64,000 nucleotides of DNA from Candidatus Nitrosopumilus sediminis (GTDB taxonomy: Archaea > Thermoproteota > Nitrososphaeria > Nitrososphaerales > Nitrosopumilaceae): positions 744,001 to 808,000 of the forward strand of contig NC_018656.1 in NCBI RefSeq assembly GCF_000299395.1, given 5' to 3'. Below, piece by piece: positions 8,618 to 16,549 of this stretch (its first letter is position 1; each line of letters begins with the position of its first letter). The translations under genes were made by a program, and so were the position numbers. The notes under the pieces are model-generated. The model was given only the letters and a program-made list of their open reading frames with translations. It was not told where the DNA came from and did no database searches.

Positions 8618-8918
8618 CATGAAAAAAGTAATTTCCATTACTAATGCCGCATTTTGATATTTCCACTGATTGTCCTATGTTGGGAATTTTAGGGATTTTT
8701 GCCATGATCCTAATTGCATCTTCAAATTCCACCAAACAGAAGTACTCTTCATTTTGTCGTGAAAATTCTATAATTTTACCCACAAAAGGTCCTTTTTTTA
8801 ACAAAACTTTTCCAAAACAATGGTTACAAAGTTCTGATGGAGGCCATACAATTTTTTTACATTCTGCACATTCTGGAATGCAAAATAGTCCTTCATTTAA
8901 TTTTGATTCAAAATTCAT
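8610..8918 (-). CDS. DUF35 OB-fold/Zn-ribbon acyl-CoA-associated protein
   Basis: The 102-residue protein has the DUF35 layout: a rubredoxin-like zinc ribbon with Cys17/Cys20 (CAEC) and Cys31/Cys34 (CNHC), then an OB-fold (FVGKIIEFSRQ, YFCLVEFEDAIRIMAKI). In archaea such proteins pair with thiolases and HMG-CoA synthases and bridge acyl-CoA transfer between the active sites. Here its start overlaps the stop of the thiolase-like gene by 4 bp, supporting a two-protein complex. Confidence 0.85.
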   Translation of the reverse strand: MNFESKLNEGLFCIPECAECKKIVWPPSELCNHCFGKVLLKKGPFVGKIIEFSRQNEEYFCLVEFEDAIRIMAKIPKIPNIGQSVEISKCGISNGNYFFHVI

Positions 8919-10033
8919 GTCTCTAAAACCAATACTGTCGAAGATGTCGCCGCAGCAGACATGTTGTGAACTAATCCTGTTTTAGGCTTATCAACTTGTC
9001 TTTTACCTGCATTTCCTTGGAGTTGTTGTGTGATTTCTATTGTTTGTGCTATTCCAGTTGCTCCTAATGGATGACCTGAACCAATCAATCCTCCTCGGGG
9101 ATTTATTTTAAAATTATTTGTATTGTGTAATTCTTCAATCATTTTCATCCCATATCCTTCTGCTGAAAATCCTAATGACTCTAATGCCATAGGTTCGCAA
9201 ACAGAAAATGCGTCATGAATTTCTGCAACATCTACATCTATGGGGTTTTTATTTGACATTTTCAGTGCTGTTTGACCTGCAAGTTTAGTTGACTCCATTG
9301 AACTAAATGAACTATTCTTAGTAAAACCTGCAGAAGTAGTTTTTTGACCAATCCCCGTAATCCATATTGGTTTGTCTGTTACTTGTATTGCTTTTTCTTC
9401 TGATGCTAAAATTATGGATGCACTTCCCGTACAGGGTCTTGAACAATCTAATAATCTGAGATCTTCTGTAAGTTTTCTGGAATTTACTACCTCTTCAATT
9501 GTGTATGTCTTTTTTGATAAAGCATTTGGATTTTCTTTTGCTTGTTTGTGATTTTTTACAGAAACAATTGCTAACTGTTCATCAGAAATTGAAAATTTTC
9601 GCTTGTATGATTTTGAAAATATTGATGCCCAAAAAACAGGATGCTTGTATTCTCCACGAGAATTATCCCATTCTAATATCTGTCCAGGACTGTCGTACCT
9701 TTCAGCCCCTGTAACGAGTATCATGTCTGCCAAACCTGACGCAATGTAAGAATATGCTGATACTATGGAATTTGTGCCTGAATTACATAGACTCTCAATT
9801 GTATGGGCTATTTTGGGTTGAATGCCTGCCATTTCAGAGAGAATAGGGGACAGGTATTTTGAATTGTTATTTGTTGATACTAATACTGCATCTATCTCAT
9901 CCCGATTAATTTCAGAATTGTTTCTAAAAAGTTCTTTTGCAGAATCTAACAAAACTGACTCAATTTTTTGATCTTCTTTAGAAAAAGGTGTAATGCCATG
10001 TCCTACTATTCCTACTTTGTTCATATTACTCAT
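8915..10033 (-). CDS. Thiolase-family protein (acetyl-CoA acetyltransferase / SCP-x-like)
   Basis: The 372-residue protein has the thiolase fold with nucleophile Cys83 (TIESLCNSGTNS), the HDAF motif near residue 278, and the C-terminal GSGHPLGATG loop near 323. The size and the adjacent DUF35 partner match the archaeal SCP-x-like thiolase group. It is likely to act on acetoacetyl-CoA or a longer 3-ketoacyl-CoA; a role in the mevalonate route or the 3-hydroxypropionate/4-hydroxybutyrate cycle cannot be settled here. Start ATG 10033 overlaps the upstream LLM gene by 8 bp (ATG 10024 is an alternative). Confidence 0.85.
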   Translation of the reverse strand: MSNMNKVGIVGHGITPFSKEDQKIESVLLDSAKELFRNNSEINRDEIDAVLVSTNNNSKYLSPILSEMAGIQPKIAHTIESLCNSGTNSIVSAYSYIASGLADMILVTGAERYDSPGQILEWDNSRGEYKHPVFWASIFSKSYKRKFSISDEQLAIVSVKNHKQAKENPNALSKKTYTIEEVVNSRKLTEDLRLLDCSRPCTGSASIILASEEKAIQVTDKPIWITGIGQKTTSAGFTKNSSFSSMESTKLAGQTALKMSNKNPIDVDVAEIHDAFSVCEPMALESLGFSAEGYGMKMIEELHNTNNFKINPRGGLIGSGHPLGATGIAQTIEITQQLQGNAGKRQVDKPKTGLVHNMSAAATSSTVLVLET

Positions 10034-10991
10034 CCAAAAATGTTTTTTTAAATAATTTGAAAGAATCCATTGTATCTCCTATGGGATTAAATTGCAAGAT
10101 GGGCTGGTTAATTCCGGCATTTACAAAATCTGTCAATTGATTTTTGCATTCATCAGATGTTCCAGATATTGCCAGAGATCGAAGCATAGAATCTGTCACT
10201 AATTCATGGTTTGATTTGAATCCTGACTTTTTGAATTCACCATAAATATCAGACGTTTCATTTTGAAATCCATTTTTTGCTAAAAATTCTCTATAGATGT
10301 CTCCTACTGAAATATAAAATGCAATTGTCTTTTTAGCACGTTCAATTGCTTTTTCTGAATCTTCAGAAACGCAAGTGATCAATTGGCATGTGACATCAAT
10401 TTTTTTCTTTGATTGCATTTTGGAAATTGTTTGTTTCATTTCATTTAATGGTCTTAGATAAAAAATCACACCATCTCCAACACCCCATGCCAAATCTACC
10501 ATTTTTTGATTTATTGCAGCAAGATAAATTGGGATTTTATCTCTTTGTGGTTTTATCAGTAATGTAAAATTATTTAACTTGAAAATTTTTCCATCATAAT
10601 TTACTTGTTTTCCAGACAGTATTAGCCGAATTATTTCCACATATTCTTTCATTCTCTGTAAAGGTCTTTCAAATTTGTAACCATGAAAGAATTCTACAAT
10701 AGGTATGCTGCTAGTTCCGAGTCCTATGATCAATCTTCCATTAGATAATGAATCCACAGTTGCTGCACCCATGGCAATAGTGGATGGACTTCTGGAAAAG
10801 ATGTTGATGATTGATGAGCCTATTTTTTGTTTGGTCGTCTTTGCCGAAACTGCTCCTAATATTGAAAAATTCTCCATCCCCCAGGTTTCAGGTACCCAAA
10901 TGGTGTCTGTATTTGTTTTTGAGATAATTTCTGAGCATTGTAATACCTCATTTATTGAAAGTAAAGAGCCTAAACTACATGCTATACGCAT
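10026..10991 (-). CDS. LLM-class F420-dependent oxidoreductase (Mer-like)
   Basis: The 321-residue protein is a luciferase-like TIM barrel. Recognisable family segments include DTIWVPETWG (about residue 30), the AxxTVDxLSNGRxxxGLGTS loop (about 75-95) and the later IPIYLAAIN. Relatives use coenzyme F420 to reduce methylene-tetrahydromethanopterin or other substrates. The operon with thiolase and DUF35 suggests a role in acyl or redox metabolism, but the substrate is unknown. Confidence 0.8.
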   Translation of the reverse strand: MRIACSLGSLLSINEVLQCSEIISKTNTDTIWVPETWGMENFSILGAVSAKTTKQKIGSSIINIFSRSPSTIAMGAATVDSLSNGRLIIGLGTSSIPIVEFFHGYKFERPLQRMKEYVEIIRLILSGKQVNYDGKIFKLNNFTLLIKPQRDKIPIYLAAINQKMVDLAWGVGDGVIFYLRPLNEMKQTISKMQSKKKIDVTCQLITCVSEDSEKAIERAKKTIAFYISVGDIYREFLAKNGFQNETSDIYGEFKKSGFKSNHELVTDSMLRSLAISGTSDECKNQLTDFVNAGINQPILQFNPIGDTMDSFKLFKKTFLDE

Positions 10992-11078
10992 GAAAATAGT
11001 ATGTCTTTTGGATATTCTAGTGTATCTGTTTGATATATCATGGCAATATGCTTAAGTTAACACAGAATTTAGAAAGAC

Positions 11079-11237
11079 ATGATTCCAAAAGGAGACATAC
11101 CTGGCGTGTGTATAGATTGTGGAGAACATATCACGTATTCTAAAAAATCTATTCAAACTCATACGGAATTATTAAAAAAACATAGATGTCCAAAGTGTGG
11201 AAATTTTGCATTGAAAACATTAAGTACAGATTTATAA
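11079..11237 (+). CDS. Zinc-ribbon microprotein (52 aa)
   Basis: ATG 11079 to TAA 11237. Two CxxC knuckles, CIDC (11-14) and CPKC (37-40), flank a basic helix (KKSIQTHTELLKKHR). This is the spacing of a classic zinc ribbon, similar to small transcription-associated or ribosome-associated ribbons. It diverges from the LLM oxidoreductase gene; TATA-like A+T tracts lie in between. Confidence 0.65.
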   Translation: MIPKGDIPGVCIDCGEHITYSKKSIQTHTELLKKHRCPKCGNFALKTLSTDL

Positions 11238-11324
11238 TTGTAAGTAGAAATTCTAAACTTTTTGGAGAATAAACAATACTCTTAAGTTCAATATTCTAAT
11301 TTAAACAACAGTAGTTGAATATCT

Positions 11325-11543
11325 ATGAATTTTATCACAAAAAAGGTCTTGGAATTTCAATACAAAAAATTAGATGATTCTAAAAAGAGATTAAATCAAC
11401 ATTTAGAAAAAAGAGAGTCTTTGATTAACACTAATTCTGATTCTAAAGAGCTTGAAAAAATAGAAAAATATATTGGAATTTGGAACAAGAATATCCAAAA
11501 AATAGAAAAAGAAATCAAAAAAATTGAAGAAAAGGAATCTTAG
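11325..11543 (+). CDS. Small coiled-coil protein (72 aa)
   Basis: The product is a single long amphipathic helix with heptads (LEFQYKKLDDSKKRLNQHLEKR, IWNKNIQKIEKEIKKIEEK). No cysteine or membrane segment. Function unknown. The high Lys/Glu content and continuous helix suggest a dimeric coiled coil. The preceding region (11280-11320) has TATA-like TTCTAATTTAAAC about 25 bp from the start. Confidence 0.6.
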   Translation: MNFITKKVLEFQYKKLDDSKKRLNQHLEKRESLINTNSDSKELEKIEKYIGIWNKNIQKIEKEIKKIEEKES

Positions 11544-11578
11544 ATTCTAAAATCAAATATCATGCCAAAAACTATAAC

Positions 11579-11647
11579 ATGAATGAGCCTAGGAATGGGC
11601 ATTTAGCGACTAGTATTGTTGGTATAACTGTTTTAGTAATAGGTTAA
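11579..11647 (+). CDS. Possible 22-residue hydrophobic peptide
   Basis: ATG 11579 to TAA 11647 encodes MNEPRNGHLA followed by TSIVGITVLVIG, a short hydrophobic tail. It could be a tiny membrane-anchored peptide resembling the one at 504-575, or a chance frame. No further support. Confidence 0.2.
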   Translation: MNEPRNGHLATSIVGITVLVIG

Positions 11648-11649
11648 TT

Positions 11650-11841
11650 TTGATTGAGGCGGAAGATTATCAGATGATATGGGAATCAAAATCATTGAGC
11701 CAACATACATTCTCAGAAAAACAAGAGGAAAAGACAACCTTTTGGAATGATGCAACAAAATATGCTTCTATCAGCAAGGATGAATCTTTTGTAGAAGAAT
11801 TGGCGTATTGTATGGTCACCTTACATAGAACTGGTGCATAA
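11650..11841 (+). CDS. Hypothetical protein (63 aa)
   Basis: Opens at TTG 11650 (ATG 11674 is the first ATG) and ends at TAA 11841, converging on the sugar nucleotidyltransferase gene with 11 bp between. The sequence is polar and probably helical (IWESKSLSQHTFSEKQEEK, SFVEELAYCMVTLHR). I do not recognise it. Confidence 0.5.
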   Translation: MIEAEDYQMIWESKSLSQHTFSEKQEEKTTFWNDATKYASISKDESFVEELAYCMVTLHRTGA

Positions 11842-11852
11842 AAATCTAAACT

Positions 11853-12521
11853 TCATTTGATTATTTTATCTACTTCTAAAGCACATTCTTCCATATCTTT
11901 AAAAGAATCCACAGAATACCATTTTACATCTTTAAATTTTACAATGTGTAGTTTTCCTTTTTTTGCATAATCTGGGAAAACAGTTTTTTCAATATCTCCT
12001 TTAGCAGGTAAATCCAAAAGTATGTTTTTTTGTAGATGGTAAATTCCGGCATTCATCCATAGATTAGAAATTTCTTTTTTCTCTTTAAATTTTATAATTT
12101 TATCGTCTTTTGTTTCTAAAACACCAAAGTTTGTTCTTAATTCTACTGATGCAATTGAATTCAATTGAGTAGATAATTTTCTCAAATCAATGTTAGTTAT
12201 TGTATCTCCATTAATCACAAAAAATGATTTGTCTTTGATCAGTTTACCAGCTTTTTTGATTGCACCTCCTGTCCCCAATGGCGTATTTTCAATGGAATAT
12301 TTTATTTTGATTCCAATTTTTTTTGCATTCAAATGACTTTCAATCATTTCTTGTTTGTATCCTGTGCAGATAATTACTTCATCAATTCCAAATTTTTTAA
12401 GATATTTTAATTGCCATTCAATTATAGGTATATTTTTTATTGGAATAAGGGGTTTTGGAACATAATCTGTAATTGGTCTTAATCTTTTACCTCGTCCTCC
12501 TGCTAAAATAATTGCTTTCAT
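11853..12521 (-). CDS. NDP-sugar nucleotidyltransferase (mannose-1-phosphate guanylyltransferase-like)
   Basis: The 222-residue protein is a single GT-A-like nucleotidyltransferase domain. The signature LAGGRGKRLRP is at 6-16, VPKPLIPI at 20-27, and a catalytic/metal Asp is in VINGDTI (about 117-123). It should activate a sugar-1-phosphate (glucose, mannose or N-acetylglucosamine) for glycan synthesis, such as S-layer N-glycosylation. It lacks the C-terminal left-handed beta-helix found in larger GlmU/GCD1-type enzymes. The 3' neighbour starts only at 11841 on the other strand; the gene follows 12522-12770 with no gap. Confidence 0.85.
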   Translation of the reverse strand: MKAIILAGGRGKRLRPITDYVPKPLIPIKNIPIIEWQLKYLKKFGIDEVIICTGYKQEMIESHLNAKKIGIKIKYSIENTPLGTGGAIKKAGKLIKDKSFFVINGDTITNIDLRKLSTQLNSIASVELRTNFGVLETKDDKIIKFKEKKEISNLWMNAGIYHLQKNILLDLPAKGDIEKTVFPDYAKKGKLHIVKFKDVKWYSVDSFKDMEECALEVDKIIK

Positions 12522-12770
12522 CTAACTTGTTGAAGGTTTTTCAGGTTTTATGTTTTCAGAATTTACGAGATCTTCCATCTTTTTTGCAAATTCATTATAG
12601 ATCTTTTCTAGCTCTTTTAATGGCATCTCAATGCCTAATAGTTTCATTGTTTTGTTCCAGGATTCAATATATTTTTCGTCATCTAGCCCCTTTCCCAGCG
12701 TTTCAGCTATGGAATGAACCCCTTCAGTTTTTCCTAAAGCGTAAATTGCAATATCTTTATCAGTCAACAT
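12522..12770 (-). CDS. Hypothetical helical protein (82 aa)
   Basis: Start set at ATG 12770 (MLTDKDIAIYALG); a GTG at 12782 would add four residues and overlap the upstream gene. The protein is helical (GVHSIAETLGKGL, PLKELEKIYNEFAKKMEDLV) with a short Pro/Ser tail. It abuts the nucleotidyltransferase directly, so it is translated from the same message. Function unknown. Confidence 0.65.
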   Translation of the reverse strand: MLTDKDIAIYALGKTEGVHSIAETLGKGLDDEKYIESWNKTMKLLGIEMPLKELEKIYNEFAKKMEDLVNSENIKPEKPSTS

Positions 12771-12774
12771 GAGA

Positions 12775-12900
12775 TTATTCACTCTCCGTCAAGTAATAAT
12801 GTAATTCTGTATAACATTCTACACAGTATTCTTCAAAATCTGTGTGATCACAATCATAAACTTTGTTCACATCATTTTCACATTTTGCACAAGTTGGCAT
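12775..12900 (-). CDS. Cysteine-rich microprotein (41 aa)
   Basis: ATG 12900 to TAA 12775. The 41 residues hold CAKC (4-7), C18, and CVEC (26-29), plus His19 and His35, giving two CxxC knuckles of zinc-ribbon type. It lies between the small membrane protein and 12522-12770 in one leftward run of genes. Function unknown. Confidence 0.6.
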   Translation of the reverse strand: MPTCAKCENDVNKVYDCDHTDFEEYCVECYTELHYYLTESE

Positions 12901-12910
12901 GTTTAATCTT

Positions 12911-13321
12911 TTAGGATTTTTTGATTTTAAGTATGCCTAATCCAATTTGAACTAGACCTGCTATGATTAATGGTATTGTTTCAGAGAGTATGCTTCGACC
13001 AGATGTTTCTTCCATTGCGTCTGCGTTTCCAATTACAACTGCCCCTCCTATTAGTATCAAAATACCTGCAATAATTATCATAATTCCAAGAGATTTTGAT
13101 GATTCCTTTCTTGAAATGAAATATGCAATAATTGGTAAAATTAATGCAGGAAGCCCAAGTCCCATGCCTCTTACTTTATGATCAAATGGAATGAATCCTT
13201 CACCGGTATCTGTACTATATCCTACAATGACATCCATTCCATAGATTACCAGTAATGCAATAGCAATTCCTGTAATTATCAATGCAGGTGTTAAAGCCAT
13301 AAACAGTTTCTTTCTCCTCAA
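12911..13321 (-). CDS. Four-span membrane protein, unknown function
   Basis: The 136-residue protein has four hydrophobic spans (about 8-28, 55-70, 77-100 and 115-132) separated by short loops, with a Lys-rich C-terminus. The frame opens at TTG 13321, nine bases after the purK stop. ATG 13300 is an alternative, with a GGAG tract about 10 bp upstream. The layout is typical of small archaeal membrane proteins. I do not recognise the family. Confidence 0.65.
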   Translation of the reverse strand: MRRKKLFMALTPALIITGIAIALLVIYGMDVIVGYSTDTGEGFIPFDHKVRGMGLGLPALILPIIAYFISRKESSKSLGIMIIIAGILILIGGAVVIGNADAMEETSGRSILSETIPLIIAGLVQIGLGILKIKKS

Positions 13322-13330
13322 TTAATAAAT

Positions 13331-14476
13331 CTAATTGGATGGCTTAACAATCATTTTGGGTTTTAGCGATTGTAATTTCTCTAATAACTCGTCAATAGTT
13401 TCACCATTAATCCCTACAATATTGACATGCCCCAATTTGCGCAAAGGTTTTGAGATCTTTTTACCATACATTTTCAAATATACTCCTGAATCAGTAATGT
13501 TTGGAGGCAAATATTCTCCCGTAAAACTTTCATCACCCAAAATATTGTACATCACTGAATTATGAATTAGTTTTGTACTTCCTAATTCTAATCCTAAAAT
13601 TGCTCTTAAATGCTGTTCAAATTGAGATGTGTCACTAGATTGTAAGGTATGATGGCCCGAATTATGAACTCTTGGGGCTATTTCATTAATTACAACATCC
13701 TCATTTTTAGTAACAAACATCTCTATTCCAAAAATCCCTGCACCTTTTAGTACAGACATTGTCTTTTCTGCTATCTGTTCAGCTTTGTTTGATATATTTT
13801 TAGAAACTCTAGCCGGGGCAATTGTTTCTCTCAAAATACTTTCATGATGAATATTTTCTACTAGGGGATATGTTTTGATTTGACCCTTTGTGTTCCTTGA
13901 AGCAATCACTGAGACTTCCTTGATGAATGGAACAAATTTTTCTAAAAGAAGCGGTTGCCCTTTGAAATATTCATATGCTATATTGACTTCCTCTTCAGAA
14001 TTAATTTTAAAATTTCCTCTACCGTCATATGCATCACGACGTGCTTTTAGCATTGCAGGGATGCCAAATTTTCCTAACCCCTTTCTAACATCCTCAATAT
14101 TTTGTATTTCAATAAATTCTGGAACAGGGATATTATGTTTTGACAAGAATGATTTTTGTAATAATTTATCTTGAATAATTTTTAATGTCTCAGGTGAAGG
14201 ATTAATTTCAGCTTTATCTTCAACAGATTTTAAAACATCACTATCTCCTGATTCGATTTCATATGTTATGATATCAGATTTGTTTGCGAGTTCGATTATT
14301 GCATTCTTGTCCTTAAAATCTGCAAGAATTTGTGTTGCCCCAACCTGTGCTGCAGGACAATTTTCAGTAGGATCTAATACAATTATTTCAGATATATCAT
14401 TTGGCATATTTTTTGCAGCTTCGGCAATCATCATTCCTAACTGACCGCCGCCAATAATTCCAAGAATCCTTGACAT
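13331..14476 (-). CDS. purK: N5-carboxyaminoimidazole ribonucleotide synthase
   Basis: ATP-grasp enzyme that carboxylates AIR with bicarbonate in purine synthesis. The N-terminal nucleotide-binding motif GIIGGGQLGMM is at residues 6-16; the ATP-grasp core includes PAMLKARRDAYDGRGN (about 145-160) and the metal site FVTKNEDVVINEIAPRVHNSGH (about 258-280). Length of 381 is normal. The gene faces purE divergently; the 106 bp between them holds a 9-bp inverted repeat (14493-14524). Confidence 0.93.
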   Translation of the reverse strand: MSRILGIIGGGQLGMMIAEAAKNMPNDISEIIVLDPTENCPAAQVGATQILADFKDKNAIIELANKSDIITYEIESGDSDVLKSVEDKAEINPSPETLKIIQDKLLQKSFLSKHNIPVPEFIEIQNIEDVRKGLGKFGIPAMLKARRDAYDGRGNFKINSEEEVNIAYEYFKGQPLLLEKFVPFIKEVSVIASRNTKGQIKTYPLVENIHHESILRETIAPARVSKNISNKAEQIAEKTMSVLKGAGIFGIEMFVTKNEDVVINEIAPRVHNSGHHTLQSSDTSQFEQHLRAILGLELGSTKLIHNSVMYNILGDESFTGEYLPPNITDSGVYLKMYGKKISKPLRKLGHVNIVGINGETIDELLEKLQSLKPKMIVKPSN

Positions 14477-14492
14477 TACAAGAACGCTAATT

Positions 14493-14524
14493 TTTGGATT
14501 AAAAATATCTAATGATAATCCAAA
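14493..14524. promoter_or_regulatory. Inverted repeat between purK and purE
   Basis: TTTGGATTA (14493-14501) and TAATCCAAA (14516-14524) are perfect 9-bp inverted arms with a 14-bp spacer. The site lies 17 bp from the purK start and 59 bp from the purE start, in the only promoter region these genes share. It is a candidate operator for purine control. The factor is not known. Confidence 0.4.
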
Positions 14525-14582
14525 TTACTTATCTGATTTTTGTAATAGAATTGTTAATTACTCGCTAGTTTTTTCTAATATC

Positions 14583-15155
14583 ATGGCATATTCCAAAAAA
14601 CCTCTGGTTGGGATCATCATGGGATCTAGTTCAGATAGCAGGATTATGCAAGGTGCAGCTGAAATTTTAGATGAGTATAAAATTAAACATGAAGATCAAA
14701 TTGTCTCTGCACATAGAACTCCTGCAAGATTGGCAGAATATGCAAAACATGCAGAAAAAATGGGATTTAAAATAATTATAGCCGGCGCAGGAGGAGCTGC
14801 ACATCTACCCGGAATGATTGCATCTCATACAACAATACCTGTAATTGGAGTTCCGATACTTGTTTACAATGATAAACATCCAAAAAAATCTGATACAAAA
14901 TTTTCTGCATTTGGAGGATTAGATTCGTTACTATCCATTACTGAAATGCCATCTGGTTCACCTGTTGTGGCTGTTGGCATAAACAAGGCAGGTAATGCAG
15001 GAATTTATGCAATGAAGATGCTTGCAAATGAATTCCCTGATTTAAAAAATAAACTTCAACAACACAAATCTAATCAACATGATTCAGTAGTGAAAGAATC
15101 TGATCAGTTGAAAAAACAAGGTCTTTCAAAATTTACAAAAAACAAATTCAAGTAA
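14583..15155 (+). CDS. purE: N5-carboxyaminoimidazole ribonucleotide mutase
   Basis: Class I PurE converts N5-CAIR to CAIR, the step after PurK. Family motifs are the substrate loop GIIMGSSSDSRIM (10-22), SAHRTP (43-48) and AGAGGAAHLPG (about 66-76). The 190-residue protein has about 25 extra basic residues at the C-terminus (KKQGLSKFTKNKFK) relative to bacterial PurE. Divergent with purK, and the pair supports the PurK/PurE route. Confidence 0.93.
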   Translation: MAYSKKPLVGIIMGSSSDSRIMQGAAEILDEYKIKHEDQIVSAHRTPARLAEYAKHAEKMGFKIIIAGAGGAAHLPGMIASHTTIPVIGVPILVYNDKHPKKSDTKFSAFGGLDSLLSITEMPSGSPVVAVGINKAGNAGIYAMKMLANEFPDLKNKLQQHKSNQHDSVVKESDQLKKQGLSKFTKNKFK

Positions 15156-15156
15156 T

Positions 15157-16365
15157 TTAAGTTAGTAAAGTAAACTGGATGTTTTTTTCCTTTAAAGCAT
15201 CAATCAATGATTGAGCTTGCTCCCTTCCTTGTGTTTCTAAACTTAATGTTACTCCTGCAGAACCTGCATTAATTGCAGAACTCAGTCTGTCATGAACCAC
15301 TTCTACGATATTTGCATTAGCCAAAGTAATTTCATCAACTATTTCTTTAAATGCCCCTGGTCTATCAGGCAGCATAATTGATAATTTGAGCAAGCGACCC
15401 ATGGCTGCAAGACCCTTGTCTACAATTTGTCCTAATAGATACATGTCTACATTTCCTCCTGCCAATACTGCAACAACTTTTTTTCCGATAGATGGTTTTT
15501 TAGAAATCAGATATGCCAAGCTTGCAGCCCCTGCTGGCTCTACTACAAATTTCATTCGTTCCATCAACAGAAACATTGCTTTTGTTATTTCTACATCATC
15601 AACTAGGACTATTTCATCAATGAGTTCTTTGATAATTGAAAATGTCAATTGCCCTGGCACTTTCACTGAAATGCCGTCTGCTATTGTTCTCTCTCCACCA
15701 CTGGCAGTAATTGATCCTTGTTTTACTGAATCATACATTGCTGGAAATGACTTTGACTGAACCCCTATTACTTTGATTTGGGGATTTTTTTCTTTAATTG
15801 CAATTAACGCTCCGGCTGCCAACCCTCCTCCCCCTATAGGTAGATAAATTTCATCTACATCTTTCAAATCTTCTAAAATCTCAAGACCAATAACACCCTG
15901 TGCTGCTATAACTTGAGGATCATCAAATGCATGTATCATAGTAGCACCAGTTTCTTTTGCAATTTCTTTTGCTTTGGATGAGGACTCGTCATAATTCACC
16001 CCTTCAAGTATTACTTTGGCACCATATCCTCGTGTTGCAGCCACTTTAGCTGGTGAAGCGTTTTTTGGCATTACAATGGTACACGGAATTTTCTCTAATG
16101 CAGAAGCAAATGCAACTCCTTGTGCATGATTACCTGCAGATGCTGCAACAACCCCGTGTTTTTTTTCTTCATTAGATAACGATTTAATTTTAAAATATGC
16201 TCCTCGAATTTTAAATGAACCTGTTTTTTGTTGAAATTCTGCTTTTAGATAAATGTCAGAACCTGTCATCTCGCTGAATGTTGGAGAATGTATGAGAGGT
16301 GTTTTTCTTATTTCATGCCCTCGTAATGAATTTGCTGCAAGTATATCATCATATGATGGGTCCAT
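15157..16365 (-). CDS. ilvA: Threonine dehydratase (threonine ammonia-lyase) with ACT domain
   Basis: PLP enzyme deaminating threonine to 2-oxobutyrate, the first committed step to isoleucine. The PLP lysine is Lys52 in KTGSFKIRGAY; the glycine loop PIGGGGLAAG and a C-terminal ACT domain (about 325-402) are present. The frame is open up to 16527, but the extra 54 residues are of low-complexity character and lie across a hairpin. ATG 16365 (MDPSYDDILAAN) gives the usual length of 402. Together with ilvD (61167) it belongs to isoleucine synthesis. Confidence 0.88.
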   Translation of the reverse strand: MDPSYDDILAANSLRGHEIRKTPLIHSPTFSEMTGSDIYLKAEFQQKTGSFKIRGAYFKIKSLSNEEKKHGVVAASAGNHAQGVAFASALEKIPCTIVMPKNASPAKVAATRGYGAKVILEGVNYDESSSKAKEIAKETGATMIHAFDDPQVIAAQGVIGLEILEDLKDVDEIYLPIGGGGLAAGALIAIKEKNPQIKVIGVQSKSFPAMYDSVKQGSITASGGERTIADGISVKVPGQLTFSIIKELIDEIVLVDDVEITKAMFLLMERMKFVVEPAGAASLAYLISKKPSIGKKVVAVLAGGNVDMYLLGQIVDKGLAAMGRLLKLSIMLPDRPGAFKEIVDEITLANANIVEVVHDRLSSAINAGSAGVTLSLETQGREQAQSLIDALKEKNIQFTLLT

Positions 16366-16490
16366 TGGAAATGATGCTATTGATTTACTGTATTTGACTT
16401 CTTCTATACAAAATTTGCATCTTTGGTCAAATTTTATGCGTAAATTATCAGGAATGGCTAAATAGTCAAATATTATCGTTAAAAACATAT

Positions 16491-16542
16491 CCAGGAACCG
16501 GATCTCCCCTTTGAGATAATATCTCATTATCCGGTTTCTTGG
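16491..16542 (-). other. Two-stem hairpin upstream of ilvA
   Basis: On the leftward transcript, ACCGGAT and ATCCGGT arms (8 bp including AACCGGAT/ATCCGGTT) are flanked by CCA/TGG and enclose a second stem GAGAT-ATT-ATCTC. A TTTTT run follows within 10 bases. It lies 8 bp after the stop of 16550-17389 and 126 bp before the ilvA start. It could terminate the first gene or form a leader structure for ilvA. Confidence 0.4.
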
Positions 16543-16549
16543 TTTATCA

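Noticed and set aside
16366-16527. 54-residue N-terminal extension of threonine dehydratase
   Set aside because: It is unlike the family, crosses into a hairpin region, and ATG 16365 gives the normal length.
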